Positions 24,219 to 33,683 are shown, counted from the stretch's first letter. The stretch: DNA of 64,000 bases from Streptomyces sp. ISL-43 (GCF_018614195.1 NZ_JAGGOT010000010.1:124001-188000); one strand, 5' to 3'. The notes: generated by a model not told the origin, from the letters alone. Numbers and translations are program-made.

Positions 24219-26636
24219 TCAGGAGGAGACCGCCGCCGGGTCGACCTGCGGGGCCACCCGCTCCGCGGGCGCGTTCCCGCTCTCGCCCTCGCCGTCGTCG
24301 CCGACCGCGATGCCGCGGCGCTTGGAGACGTAGACGGCGCCGACGATGACCCCGATCGCGAGGATCGCGACGATCGCCCGCACGGTCGGGTTGGCGTCCT
24401 CGCCGTAGCTGAACTGCACGACGGCCGGAGCGATCAGCAGCGCCACGAGGTTCATGACCTTGAGCAGCGGGTTGATGGCCGGACCGGCGGTGTCCTTGAA
24501 CGGGTCGCCGACCGTGTCGCCGATGACGACCGCCTCGTGGGCCGCGCTGCCCTTCCCGCCGTGGTGCCCGTCCTCGACGAGCTTCTTGGCGTTGTCCCAC
24601 GCGCCACCGGAGTTGGCGAGGAAGACCGCCATCAGGGTGCCGGTGCCGATGGCTCCGGCCAGGAAGGACCCGAGCGCGCCGACGCCGAGCGAGAACCCGA
24701 CGGCGATCGGCGTGAGGACGGCGAGCAGGCCGGGCGTGGCCAGTTCGCGCAGGGCGTCCTTGGTGCAGATGTCCACGACGCGCCCGTACTCGGGCTTCTC
24801 GGTGTAGTCCATGATCCCGGGGTGCTCCCGGAACTGGCGGCGCACCTCGTAGACGACCGCGCCGGCCGAGCGGGAGACGGCGTTGATGGCGAGGCCCGAG
24901 AACAGGAACACGACCGCCGCGCCCAGGATCAGGCCGACCAGGTTGTTGGGCTGCGCGATGTCCAGGCTGAGGTTCATCTCCCCGGCCTTGGCGCCGACTT
25001 CCTTGACCGCGTTCGCGATGGCGTCGTTGTACGAGCCGAAGAGCGCGGCCGCGGCGAGCACGGCGGTGGCGATGGCGATGCCCTTGGTGATGGCCTTGGT
25101 GGTGTTGCCCACCGCGTCCAGGTCGGTCAGCACCTGCGCGCCCGCGCCCTGGACGTCGCCGGACATCTCCGCGATGCCCTGGGCGTTGTCCGAGACCGGC
25201 CCGAAGGTGTCCATGGCGACGATGACGCCGACCGTGGTGAGCAGGCCGGTACCGGCCAGGGCCACCGCGAAGAGCGCCAGCATGATCGAGGTGCCGCCGA
25301 GCAGGAACGCCCCGTAGACGCCGAGGCCGATGAGCAGCGCCGTGTAGACGGCGGACTCCAGGCCGACGGAGATGCCGGCGAGGACCACGGTGGCCGCGCC
25401 GGTCAGGGAGGACTTGCCGATGTCCCGGACGGGACGGCGGTTGGTCTCGGTGAAGTAGCCGGTGAGCTGCTGGATCAGCGCCGCGAGCACGATGCCGATG
25501 GCGACGGCGACCAGGGCCAGGACGCGCGGGTCGCCGGAGTGCCCGGAGATCGCGGCGTCGTCGACTCCGACGAGCTCCTTGTAGGTGGCCGGCAGGTACG
25601 CGTAGACGGCGATCCCGACGAGCACCAGCGAGATGACGGCGGAGATGAAGAAGCCGCGGTTGATGGCGGTCATCCCGCTGCGGTCGGTGCGCCGCGGGGA
25701 GACCGCGAAGATGCCGATCATCGCGGTGACGACCCCGATGGCTGGGACGATCAGCGGGAAGGCCAGGCCCAGGTCGCCGAAGGCGGCCTTGCCGAGGATC
25801 AGGGCCGCCACGAGGGTGACGGCGTACGACTCGAAGAGGTCCGCGGCCATTCCCGCGCAGTCTCCGACGTTGTCGCCCACGTTGTCGGCGATGGTCGCGG
25901 CATTGCGCGGGTCGTCCTCCGGAATGCCCTGCTCGACCTTGCCGACCAGGTCGGCGCCGACGTCGGCGGCCTTGGTGAAGATGCCGCCGCCCACGCGCAT
26001 GAACATCGCGATCAGGGCGGCGCCGAGGCCGAAGCCCTCCAGGACCTTGGGGGCGTCGGCGGCGTAGACCAGGACGACGCAGGAAGCGCCGAGCAGGCCG
26101 AGGCCGACGGTGAACATGCCCACCACGCCGCCGGTGCGGAACGCGATCCGCATGGCCTTGTGGGAGACCTCGGTCAGGTCCTTGGCGGGCTGCCCCTCGG
26201 CGGGGGTGGCCTCCCGGGCCGCGGCGGCGACGCGGACGTTGGCGCGAACCGCGAGCCGCATGCCGATGTAGCCGGTGGCGGCGGAGAAGAGGGCGCCGAC
26301 GAGGAAGAAGGCGGAACGTCCCGCCCGCTGCGTCCAGTCGTCGGCGGGGAGCAGGAAGAGCAGGAAGAAAACGACGACGGCGAATACGCCGAGCGTGCGC
26401 AGCTGTCGGCCGAGGTAGGCGTTGGCGCCCTCCTGGACGGCGGCGGCGATCTCCTTCATGGCGTCGGTTCCCTCGTCGGCGGCGAGGACCTGGCGGACCA
26501 GGATCTGCGCGACGACGAGCGCGGCGATGGCGACGGCCGCGATGATGATCACGATGAGCCGATTGTCATCAGTGAGTACTGCGGATGCCAGGTCAGTGGT
26601 GCGACCGGGCGCGATAGGGGTGAAGAGCCCCGTCAT
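24219..26636 (-). CDS. hppA: Proton-translocating membrane pyrophosphatase
   Basis: 805 residues from ATG at 26636, with AGGAGG upstream. About 16 membrane segments. The signature DVGADLVGKVE and the paired DNVGDNVGD loops bind Mg-pyrophosphate. The GNTTKAI motif has Lys at the position that distinguishes potassium-independent proton pumps from potassium-dependent ones, where it is Ala. The enzyme hydrolyses pyrophosphate from biosynthesis and exports protons. Matches SCO3547 by position. It is transcribed away from the bldG operon, from a promoter in 26637-26860. Confidence 0.96.
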   Translation of the reverse strand: MTGLFTPIAPGRTTDLASAVLTDDNRLIVIIIAAVAIAALVVAQILVRQVLAADEGTDAMKEIAAAVQEGANAYLGRQLRTLGVFAVVVFFLLFLLPADDWTQRAGRSAFFLVGALFSAATGYIGMRLAVRANVRVAAAAREATPAEGQPAKDLTEVSHKAMRIAFRTGGVVGMFTVGLGLLGASCVVLVYAADAPKVLEGFGLGAALIAMFMRVGGGIFTKAADVGADLVGKVEQGIPEDDPRNAATIADNVGDNVGDCAGMAADLFESYAVTLVAALILGKAAFGDLGLAFPLIVPAIGVVTAMIGIFAVSPRRTDRSGMTAINRGFFISAVISLVLVGIAVYAYLPATYKELVGVDDAAISGHSGDPRVLALVAVAIGIVLAALIQQLTGYFTETNRRPVRDIGKSSLTGAATVVLAGISVGLESAVYTALLIGLGVYGAFLLGGTSIMLALFAVALAGTGLLTTVGVIVAMDTFGPVSDNAQGIAEMSGDVQGAGAQVLTDLDAVGNTTKAITKGIAIATAVLAAAALFGSYNDAIANAVKEVGAKAGEMNLSLDIAQPNNLVGLILGAAVVFLFSGLAINAVSRSAGAVVYEVRRQFREHPGIMDYTEKPEYGRVVDICTKDALRELATPGLLAVLTPIAVGFSLGVGALGSFLAGAIGTGTLMAVFLANSGGAWDNAKKLVEDGHHGGKGSAAHEAVVIGDTVGDPFKDTAGPAINPLLKVMNLVALLIAPAVVQFSYGEDANPTVRAIVAILAIGVIVGAVYVSKRRGIAVGDDGEGESGNAPAERVAPQVDPAAVSS

Positions 26637-26861
26637 TCGTCCTCCTTGACGTGATGAGCTCAAGATGTGGACGGATTGTAGGGAGCAAGACCCGATCAAA
26701 ACAGTACGCAGGAAACGGAATTGGCCTGCACTTGCTCCTCACCAATAGATCCGGTCACTCCAGTACCCCCGAAAGTGGTAACGGGACAAAGGCATTGACG
26801 CCTGATCATCGATCTAGGAAATCGCCCGAGCCGGTAGGGATTTCGATCCAGGGACGCAGAA

Positions 26862-26884
26862 AAGGCCCTGCTCGGCAGGGCCTT
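26862..26884 (-). terminator. Terminator of the bldG operon
   Basis: AAGGCCCTGC and GCAGGGCCTT flank the loop TCG, with TTTTCTG on the minus strand after the stem. It ends transcription from bldG and its partner; the 360-bp gap to the last stop codon is unusually long. Confidence 0.75.
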
Positions 26885-27067
26885 GAATAAGATCAAATGG
26901 CGAACGGAGATCGGAAGAGGATCAGAAGAAGATCGGACGATACGTCGCCACGCGCGGCCGACACCCCCGGGACCCACGGGACCGGGGCCTCACCGCCTTA
27001 CCGGCACCCACCCGGCCCCCGATCGGCAGACGGCCCCGCCGGCGGACTCACGGCAGCCCCCGTCCAC

Positions 27068-27200
27068 CCGGGGACGCGAAGGCGCGGGGGGCACGAAGGC
27101 GCAGGGGCGCGGAGGAACCCCCGGGGACACGAAGGCGCAGGGGCGCGGAGAAACGCCCGGGGACACGAAGGCGCGGAAGAGCGCCCGGGGAACACCGGGA
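27068..27200. repeat. Degenerate tandem repeat, about 36-bp period
   Basis: Three to four units begin CGGGGACACGAAGGCGC; the best pair is 27122-27157 and 27158-27185. Outer copies are diverged or truncated. The repeat falls in the probable 3' UTR of the bldG transcript. Confidence 0.7.
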
Positions 27201-27241
27201 ACACCGGACCCCAGGGAGCACCGCTACGGCCGCTACGGCCG

Positions 27242-27682
27242 CTACGGCAGTTCGGAGGTACCCGAGACGGGCCACCTCATCCGGATGGTCCCGCCCGCCT
27301 CGCCGCTGATCACCTCGACGTCATCGACCAGGCCGCTGATCACGGCGAGGCCCATCTCGTCCTCGCCGTCGTTGTCGGGGTCCAGGACGGCTTCGATTCC
27401 GGACACGCCGGAGGACGGACCGCCGGCCGGTCCGGGCACTTCGTCGCCGACCTCGATGGAGAACACCTTCTCCTCCTCGGTCAGCACCACCCGGACGGGC
27501 GCGGTCAGCCCGTTGCTGCGGTGCAGTCCGACGGCGCGCGAACAGGCCTCGCCCACGGCGAGGCGAACCTCGTCGAGGACGGCTTCCTCCACACCGGCCC
27601 GGCGCGCCACGGCGGCCGCGACCAGGCGGGCCGTCCGGACGTGTTCGGGCTGGGCGCTGAAGCGGAGTTCAACGGTGGCCAT
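27242..27682 (-). CDS. RsbW-like anti-sigma factor paired with BldG
   Basis: 146 residues, ATG at 27682 with GAGGGGGA upstream. GHKL-type fold: an N-box helix VRLAVGEACSRAV and a later MGLAVISGLVDDV that corresponds to the G-box region. The position of the Mg-binding Asn of the N box (EAxTNA in RsbW) holds Arg. The protein may therefore bind partners without normal kinase activity. It lies 99 bp downstream of bldG and, as I recall, matches SCO3548 (ApgA), reported to be cotranscribed with and to bind BldG. The C-terminal tail is short. Confidence 0.88.
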   Translation of the reverse strand: MATVELRFSAQPEHVRTARLVAAAVARRAGVEEAVLDEVRLAVGEACSRAVGLHRSNGLTAPVRVVLTEEEKVFSIEVGDEVPGPAGGPSSGVSGIEAVLDPDNDGEDEMGLAVISGLVDDVEVISGEAGGTIRMRWPVSGTSELP

Positions 27683-27781
27683 GCGCGTCCCCCTCGGACT
27701 ACGGGCGTGCCTTACAGGGGCCCGGACCGCCTGTGGCCCGGTACCCCCCGCTCCTCATCGGCCGTTTCGCCGCCGAGAGCC

Positions 27782-28123
27782 TCAGTCGGTGGCGTTGACG
27801 GCCTCTTCCACCGAGTTGTGGATCGGAAACACCTTGGTCAGACCGGTGATTCGGAAGATCTTCAGGATGCGCTCCTGGTTGCAGACCAGACGCAGCGAGC
27901 CCTCGTGCGCGCGGACGCGCTTGAGGCCTCCCACGAGCACACCAAGCCCGGTGGAGTCGAGGAAGTCCACTCGCTCCATGTCGACAACCAAGTGGTAGCT
28001 GCCGTCGTTCACCAACTCGACCAACTGCTCGCGCAGCTTGGGCGCGGTATACACATCAATCTCGCCACCGACCTCCACGACCGTACGGTCGCCGACAGTG
28101 CGAGTCGACAGGGACAGGTCCAC
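27782..28123 (-). CDS. bldG: Anti-anti-sigma factor BldG
   Basis: 113 residues with a complete STAS domain, beginning [20 protein letters not shown]. The phosphorylation site Ser57 sits in FLDSTGLGV, as in S. coelicolor BldG. Unphosphorylated BldG binds anti-sigma factors and frees stress and developmental sigma factors; it is required for aerial growth and antibiotic production. It is followed by its anti-sigma partner, with which it forms an operon. The start is divergent from the helicase gene across 81 bp. Confidence 0.97.
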   Translation of the reverse strand: MDLSLSTRTVGDRTVVEVGGEIDVYTAPKLREQLVELVNDGSYHLVVDMERVDFLDSTGLGVLVGGLKRVRAHEGSLRLVCNQERILKIFRITGLTKVFPIHNSVEEAVNATD

Positions 28124-28204
28124 GGATCCTCCAGCACCTTGCTATCGAGCGGCGCCCCCCAGGGGCCTCCCCACCCGAAGGTAGGCGAGGGATTGGCTGC
28201 CGCG

Positions 28205-30742
28205 ATGGCATTCAATCACTTACCGGCAGGCGCGCACGACGCCTTGGGACCATTGTCCCGCACGCCAGTGACACACTCGCTTCCAATGGCCAACACTCAC
28301 CGTCCCGGTCCGCCCACGGCTCCCGCGGACGTCAGACCCACCCCCGGCACGGTCCTGGACCGGCTGTCACGGGGGCCTTCCCGGGCTGCGCGCATCACCC
28401 ATACGGAGCACTTGCCCCCTCGGGAGGGTCGTCATGCGGTCTGGCCGGACCGCATCCGAACGGATGTCGTAGCCGCCATCCAGGCGGCCGGGATCGACCA
28501 TCCGTGGGAACACCAGGCCGCGGCCGCCGAGCACGCCCTCGACGGCGAGTCCGTGGTCGTCGCCACGGGCACCGCCTCGGGCAAGTCGCTGTCCTACCTC
28601 GCGCCCGTGCTCTCCGCCCTCGTGGACGGCTCCGAAGCCCCCAACGGGCGGGGCGCGACCGCCCTGTACCTGGCCCCCACCAAGGCCCTGGCCGCCGACC
28701 AGCGGCGCGCCGTGCGGGAACTGGCCGGTCCGCTCGGCAACGCCGTGCGTCCCGCCGTGTACGACGGTGACACCCCCTTCGAGGAACGCGAGTGGGTGCG
28801 CCAGTACGCCAACTACGTCCTCACCAACCCCGACATGCTGCACCGGGGGATACTCCCGGCCCACCCGCGCTGGGCCTCATTCCTTCGGGCCCTGCGCTAC
28901 GTCGTCATCGACGAGTGCCACACCTACCGGGGCGTCTTCGGCTCCCACGTCGCCCAGGTCCTGCGCCGGCTGCGGCGGCTGTGCGCCCGCTACGGCTCCG
29001 AGCCCGTCTTCCTGCTGGCCTCCGCCACCGCGAGCGACCCGGCGGCCGCCGCGTCCCGGCTGACGGGCGTGCCGGTCGTGGAGGTCGCCGACGACGCCTC
29101 CCCGCGCGGCGAGGTCGTCTTCGCCCTGTGGGAGCCGCCCCTGACCGACCTCAAGGGCGAGAGGGGCGCCCCTGTACGCCGTACGGCCACCGCCGAGACC
29201 GCCGACCTCCTCGCCGACCTGGTCGTCCAGGGCGTCCGCACGGTCGCCTTCGTCCGCTCCCGGCGCGGCGCCGAGCTGATCGCGGTGATCGCCCAGGAGC
29301 GGCTCGCCGCGGTCGACCGCTCGCTGCCCGGGCGCGTCGCGGCCTACCGGGGCGGCTACCTGCCCGAGGAGCGCCGGGCTCTGGAGCGGGCCCTGCACTC
29401 CGGCGAGCTGCTGGGGCTGGCTGCCACGACCGCCCTGGAGCTGGGCGTGGACGTCTCCGGCCTCGACGCCGTCCTGATCACCGGCTACCCGGGCACCCGT
29501 TCCTCCCTGTGGCAGCAGGCGGGCCGCGCCGGGCGCTCGGGCCAGGGCGCCCTGGCCATCCTGGTCGCCCGTGACGACCCGCTGGACACCTACCTCGTCC
29601 ACCACCCGGATGCGTTGTTCCGCCGGCCCGTGGAGGCCACGGTCCTGGACCCGGACAACCCGTACGTCCTGGCCCCCCACCTGTGCGCGGCCGCGGCCGA
29701 GCTGCCCCTGACGGAGGCCGACCTCGCCCTCTTCGGCCCTGCTACGGCCGAGCTCCTCCCCCAGCTCGAGGCGGCCAAGCTGCTGCGCCGCCGGGCGACG
29801 GCCTGGCACTGGACCCGCCGGGAACGGGCCTGCGACCTCACCGACATCCGGGGCGGCGGCGGCCGCCCCGTCCAGATCGTGGAGGCGACCACGGGCCGGC
29901 TGCTCGGCACGGTCGACGAGCCGGCCTCGCACGCCGCCGTCCACGACGGGGCCGTCCACCTGCACCAGGGCCGCACGTATCTCGTGAAGCACCTGGACCT
30001 GGAGGATTCGGTCGCGCTCGTCGAGGAGGCGAACCCGCCGTTCTCCACCACCGCCCGCGACACCACCTCCATCTCCGTCCTGGAGACCGAGACGGAGATC
30101 GCCTGGGGCAGGGGGCGGCTCTGCTTCGGCTCCGTCGAGGTCACCAACCAGGTAATCTCCTACCTGCGCCGCAAACTGATCACCGGCGAGGTGCTGGGCG
30201 AGGCCAAGCTGGACCTGCCGCCCCGCACCCTGCGCACCCGGGCCGTGTGGTGGACGGTCACCGAGGACCAGCTCGACGAGGCCCGGATCAACCCGGAGAT
30301 CCTCGGCGGCGCCCTGCACGCCGCCGAGCACGCCTCCATCGGCCTGCTCCCGCTCTTCGCCACCTGCGACCGCTGGGACATCGGCGGGGTCTCCGTCCCG
30401 CTGCATCCCGACACCCTCCTCCCTACGGTCTTCGTCTACGACGGCCACCCCGGCGGCGCCGGCTTCGCGGAGCGCGCCTTCCACACGGCCCGCGCCTGGC
30501 TGACGGCGACCCGCGACGCGATCGCCGCCTGCGAGTGCGAGGCCGGCTGCCCGTCCTGCATCCAGTCCCCCAAGTGCGGCAACGGCAACGACCCCCTCCA
30601 CAAACGCGGCGCCCTCCGCCTCCTCACCCGCCTCCTGGCCGAGGCCCCCGACGCCACCGAGACCGCCGCCGACGCCACCCAGACCGCCCGGGCGGCCCCC
30701 GACGCCACCGAGACCGCCCAGGCCGCCCCTGAGGGGACCTGA
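28205..30742 (+). CDS. DECH-box superfamily 2 helicase (MrfA/Hrq1-like, helicase/secretion-neighbourhood type)
   Basis: 845 residues from ATG at 28205 (MAFNHLPAG); a second ATG at 28286 is possible. Walker A GTASGKSLSY, Walker B as DECH, motif III SAT and a C-terminal helicase lobe with ELGVDVSGLD and QQAGRAGRSGQG. The C-terminal DUF1998-like zinc region ends CECEAGCPSCIQSPKCGNGN, four Cys as in MrfA. A tail of Ala/Thr/Glu repeats follows. MrfA relatives act in mitomycin-type damage repair. This DECH subgroup is known to occur next to Tad-type secretion genes, as it does here, convergent with the operon at 30905-36018. Why the two travel together is not known. Confidence 0.92.
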   Translation: MAFNHLPAGAHDALGPLSRTPVTHSLPMANTHRPGPPTAPADVRPTPGTVLDRLSRGPSRAARITHTEHLPPREGRHAVWPDRIRTDVVAAIQAAGIDHPWEHQAAAAEHALDGESVVVATGTASGKSLSYLAPVLSALVDGSEAPNGRGATALYLAPTKALAADQRRAVRELAGPLGNAVRPAVYDGDTPFEEREWVRQYANYVLTNPDMLHRGILPAHPRWASFLRALRYVVIDECHTYRGVFGSHVAQVLRRLRRLCARYGSEPVFLLASATASDPAAAASRLTGVPVVEVADDASPRGEVVFALWEPPLTDLKGERGAPVRRTATAETADLLADLVVQGVRTVAFVRSRRGAELIAVIAQERLAAVDRSLPGRVAAYRGGYLPEERRALERALHSGELLGLAATTALELGVDVSGLDAVLITGYPGTRSSLWQQAGRAGRSGQGALAILVARDDPLDTYLVHHPDALFRRPVEATVLDPDNPYVLAPHLCAAAAELPLTEADLALFGPATAELLPQLEAAKLLRRRATAWHWTRRERACDLTDIRGGGGRPVQIVEATTGRLLGTVDEPASHAAVHDGAVHLHQGRTYLVKHLDLEDSVALVEEANPPFSTTARDTTSISVLETETEIAWGRGRLCFGSVEVTNQVISYLRRKLITGEVLGEAKLDLPPRTLRTRAVWWTVTEDQLDEARINPEILGGALHAAEHASIGLLPLFATCDRWDIGGVSVPLHPDTLLPTVFVYDGHPGGAGFAERAFHTARAWLTATRDAIAACECEAGCPSCIQSPKCGNGNDPLHKRGALRLLTRLLAEAPDATETAADATQTARAAPDATETAQAAPEGT

Positions 30743-30904
30743 GGCCGCCGCTGAGGCACCCGAGGAACCCGAAACCTGACCGTGGCTCGGGCTCGCGCAC
30801 CAGCCCGGCGATTGGCTGGTTCTCGACCCCACCGACGGCCGGGTCCCGGCCCGGCGGGCCCTCTTCGGGACCCCGGGTCGACCCCGGACCGGCCGGCCGT
30901 CACC

Positions 30905-31429
30905 TCATCGGGGCTCCCGGGGCAGCGGCGGGCCCGCGCGGGAGCGCAGCCCCGGGGCGAAGGGCCCCGTCGGAGCACGGGCCGTGACCTCCACGACCTC
31001 GCCCGTCACCACGCATCCCGTGACCCGCGCGGCCTGCGCCACCGCCACCCTTATCGCCGCGGCACAGGCGGCCTCCGGTCCATGGGCCCAGGTCGCCGCC
31101 GCGGCGAGGGCGGCCAGGTCGGCGGCCGCGGCGGCACGGTGCCGGGCCACCACCGCCTGCCCGAGCAGGAGCACCCCGCCGAACACCGCCACCAGCACGG
31201 TCGCCACCACGACACCCCACACCGTGGCCGACCCCCGGTCCCGAGCCGGCGCCCGAGCCGGCGCCTGGGCCGGCGCCTGGGCCGGCGCCTGGGCCGGTTC
31301 TCCGGTCCAGGCCTGGTCCGGTTCTCGGCCCAGCCCGCCGGCCCGTGCCTGGGCCGGCTCCCGCGCCCGAACCCGCACCCGGACCACCACCTGCGCCCCT
31401 TCCCGGACGCGCCCCCGCCCCCGGGTCAC
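30905..31429 (-). CDS. Rv3654c-type TadE-like secreted protein
   Basis: 174 residues from GTG at 31429, overlapping the TadE stop by four bases. Residues about 1-55 are Arg/Ala/Pro-rich with an AQAP repeat (three tandem DNA copies of GCCGGCGCCTGG near 31261-31300). Then comes one membrane segment, SATVWGVVVATVLVAVFGGVLL, of the TadE type, and a short extracytoplasmic part with two Cys. It is last in the Tad-like operon and convergent with the helicase. In M. tuberculosis the equivalent is Rv3654c. Probable minor pilin-like or assembly factor. Confidence 0.75.
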   Translation of the reverse strand: MTRGRGRVREGAQVVVRVRVRAREPAQARAGGLGREPDQAWTGEPAQAPAQAPAQAPARAPARDRGSATVWGVVVATVLVAVFGGVLLLGQAVVARHRAAAAADLAALAAAATWAHGPEAACAAAIRVAVAQAARVTGCVVTGEVVEVTARAPTGPFAPGLRSRAGPPLPREPR

Positions 31430-31779
31430 GGCGGCGGCCCCACGGTGTCCTCGGCCAGGGCGGCCGCCTGCGCGGTGAGACGGACCGGCAGGGCGGCCGG
31501 GCCCGGGGCGGGGGCCGAGACGCGGACCTGCCAGAGGTCGCCCGTCCGCGACAGCTCCACCCGCGCCCCGGGCGGGGCGGCGGCCTGCGCCGCCGCCACC
31601 GCCGCGCCCGCCGGCTCCGACCGGGCCGCCACCCGGGCACCGGCCCGGGCGGCGTCCACGCACCGGATCTGGGCGGCGGCCGCCATCAGCGCCCACACCA
31701 GCAGCGCCGCGAACAGCACCAGCGCCGGAATCACCAAGGCCGCCTCCGCCGTCACATAACCCCCGTCAGAACGGCGCAT
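31426..31779 (-). CDS. TadE-like pilus assembly protein
   Basis: 117 residues from ATG at 31779, with GGGAAGG upstream. The N-terminus DGGYVTAEAALVIPALV is the TadE pattern: a short leader with a glutamate in the membrane segment (residues about 10-35), then an exposed domain. It overlaps the pilin gene by 14 bp and the following gene by 4. TadE-type proteins are processed like prepilins and are thought to be minor pilus components. Confidence 0.83.
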   Translation of the reverse strand: MRRSDGGYVTAEAALVIPALVLFAALLVWALMAAAAQIRCVDAARAGARVAARSEPAGAAVAAAQAAAPPGARVELSRTGDLWQVRVSAPAPGPAALPVRLTAQAAALAEDTVGPPP

Positions 31780-31963
31780 CGAGGGCCTTCCCGATGGTCG
31801 ATTGAAGTGCGGTCGAGACCACTTCACTCGTCACCACCTTGTACAGAACCGCCGCGAACGCACACGCCGCGATCGTGCCCATGGCGTATTCCGAAGTGGA
31901 CATTCCCGCGTCACCTCCACGGCCACTCAGCGCCGCCCGCACGCGAAACCAGATGATCCTCAT
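31766..31963 (-). CDS. DUF4244 family Flp-like pilin
   Basis: 65 residues, ATG at 31963 with GGGAGG upstream. A basic leader ends at Gly20, followed by MSTSEYAMGTIAACAFAAVL: Glu and Tyr at positions 5 and 6 of the mature protein, then a hydrophobic helix, as in Flp pilins. This is the likely major structural subunit of the system encoded by the operon. It is separated from tadC by 62 bp, the only sizeable gap in the operon, so it may have extra transcription or processing. Confidence 0.82.
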   Translation of the reverse strand: MRIIWFRVRAALSGRGGDAGMSTSEYAMGTIAACAFAAVLYKVVTSEVVSTALQSTIGKALDAPF

Positions 31964-32025
31964 GGCAACCTCCCGTTGATTCAGCTTTTTGACGTGATCT
32001 CAGATCGTGATTTCAGATGGATGTC

Positions 32026-32799
32026 TCAGGTGCCCGAGAGGAGACCGGAAGCCATTCCGATCACCACGGGCGCCACCCCGATCGCGAGGAAAGCGGGGAG
32101 GAAACACAGCCCCACCGGAGCGGTGACCAAAACCGCCGCCCGTTGCGCCGCGGCTCCCGCCCGACGCGTCCGGTCCGCCCGGAGCGTCACCGCGAGGCGG
32201 GAGACCGGTTCGGCCGCGGGCGCCCCCGTACGGGCGGAGCGCTCCAGGCATTCGGCCAGCCCGCGGGCGCCGGGTATCTCCGCCAACCTCCCCCACACGG
32301 CTCCCGGTTCGCCGCCGAGCCGCAGGTCCGCCCCGGCCGTGGCCAGCCGCTCGCCCACCGGGCCGCCCAGTGACTCCCCCACCACCTCGGCGGCGTCCGC
32401 CGGGCCCGCGCCGGCCGCCAGGCACGCGGCCAACAGGTCGGCGGCGAAGGGCAGCTGGCGCTCGACCTCCCCCGGGTCCACCCCGGCGGCCGGCCGGGGC
32501 CTCACGAGCCACCTGCGGACCGTGAAGGCCGCCGCGCAGCCGGCCGCCGCGCCCAGGATGCCGCCGATGAGCGCCCAGGCCGCCGCCAGCGCCCCGACCG
32601 GTCCGGCCCACGCGGCCACCGCGCTCCGCAGCCGGGGTGCGAGCAGCGGACGCCGCCGCGCCGCTTCCACCGCGAGCAAGGACGTCAGCCTCCGCCGGGC
32701 CGCCCGCTCCCGGAGCCGCGCCGCCACCGCCGACGCCGTACACAAGGCCGCCGCGAGACACAGCGCCATCCCCAGCCTGTGGATCGCGAAGCCGTCCAT
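32026..32799 (-). CDS. TadC-like inner-membrane assembly protein (type II secretion F domain)
   Basis: 257 residues; the ATG at 32799 overlaps the tadB-like stop as ATGA. Membrane segments at the N-terminus and the C-terminus (LVTAPVGLCFLPAFLAIGV) flank a cytoplasmic GspF-type helical bundle, with the sequence FAADLLAACLAAGAGPADA typical of TadC. It should pair with the TadB homologue as the membrane platform for pilus assembly. Confidence 0.86.
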   Translation of the reverse strand: MDGFAIHRLGMALCLAAALCTASAVAARLRERAARRRLTSLLAVEAARRRPLLAPRLRSAVAAWAGPVGALAAAWALIGGILGAAAGCAAAFTVRRWLVRPRPAAGVDPGEVERQLPFAADLLAACLAAGAGPADAAEVVGESLGGPVGERLATAGADLRLGGEPGAVWGRLAEIPGARGLAECLERSARTGAPAAEPVSRLAVTLRADRTRRAGAAAQRAAVLVTAPVGLCFLPAFLAIGVAPVVIGMASGLLSGT

Positions 32800-33683
32800 C
32801 ACCGCTCCCCCACCCGTACGATGCGCCGGCACCACAGCAGCCCGAGCGCCTCCAGCACCCCGCCCGCCAGCAGGCAGCCCCACCCCACCGGCGTGTGCAG
32901 CAGCACCCGCAGCGGATCGGCCCCCAGCCCGGTGCCGATCAGCAGACCGACCACCGGCAGCAGGGCCAGCACCCCCGTCGTCGATCTCGCTCCGGCCAGC
33001 TGGGCGCGCAGTGACTCCTCCCGGTCCCGCTCGGCCCGCAACGCCCCTTCCAGCCGGTCCAGTCCGGCGGCCAGCCCCGCGCCCCCGTCCACGGAGACCC
33101 GCCAGCAGGCCGCCATCCCGGCCAGCCCCTCCGCGCCGGGCTCCCCCGCCGCCTGGCGCAGCGCCCCGGGGACGTCCCCGCCGAAGGCCGCCGCCGCCAG
33201 GAGCCCGGCCTGCGCGGCTCCCGGACCGCCCGGGCCCGACACCGTCCGGCGCATCGCCGCGGTCAGCGCCTGGCCGGGCTGCGCGCCGGAGCGCAGCTCG
33301 CCCACCACCGCGCCGCACAGGGCCACCACCTCGGCGGCCCGCGCCGCCCGGGCCCGGGCCCGCTGCCTGGCCCGCAGCCACCGGCGCACCAGGGGCAGTG
33401 CCGCCGCCCCGGCCAGCAGCGGGATCACCGACCCGCCCAGCAGCGCGAGCAGCAGCCCGGCCCCGAGGCAAGCCCACTCGCGGCGGCGCGCCGCCCCGAC
33501 CCGCACGGCGAGCACCAGCCGCTTCCAGTGCACGGGCCCGCCCGGCAGCACCGGCCCCGGCCCGGCCAGCACCGCCTTGGCCCGCCGGGACACCCGGTCG
33601 CCCCCGGCCAGTGCCCAGGCGGCCGCCCCGGCACACAGCACCCCGGCGAACACCGGCACCGGGACCACCCCGGCCGCGCTCAC
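32799..33683 (-). CDS. TadB-like inner-membrane assembly protein
   Basis: 294 residues from GTG at 33683, overlapping the tadA-like stop. Two N-terminal hydrophobic stretches, a basic RARQRARARAARAAEV helix, a cytoplasmic GspF-like domain (residues about 120-230) and a C-terminal membrane pair. Architecture matches actinobacterial TadB. It partners the downstream TadC. Longer upstream frames lie inside tadA and are shadows. Confidence 0.85.
   Translation of the reverse strand: MSAAGVVPVPVFAGVLCAGAAAWALAGGDRVSRRAKAVLAGPGPVLPGGPVHWKRLVLAVRVGAARRREWACLGAGLLLALLGGSVIPLLAGAAALPLVRRWLRARQRARARAARAAEVVALCGAVVGELRSGAQPGQALTAAMRRTVSGPGGPGAAQAGLLAAAAFGGDVPGALRQAAGEPGAEGLAGMAACWRVSVDGGAGLAAGLDRLEGALRAERDREESLRAQLAGARSTTGVLALLPVVGLLIGTGLGADPLRVLLHTPVGWGCLLAGGVLEALGLLWCRRIVRVGER

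Larger units (their letters stand above)
26637..27241. other. Intergenic region between hppA and the bldG operon 3' end
   Basis: 605 bp. The part next to hppA (26640-26860) is relatively AT-rich and should hold its promoter. A terminator (26862-26884) and a degenerate tandem repeat (27068-27200) follow, then three copies of a 9-bp CGCTACGGC unit at 27231-27257. A reading frame through the repeats translates to a 12-residue Gly/Arg repeat but has no start signals. Confidence 0.6.

Noticed and set aside
27068..27200. CRISPR array.
   Set aside because: Units are contiguous and degenerate with no unique spacers; this is a simple tandem repeat, and no cas genes are present.
26897..28204. Extension of the helicase frame back to 26897, including 12-residue repeats.
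   Set aside because: It runs antisense through bldG and its partner; the helicase start at 28205 fits the family.
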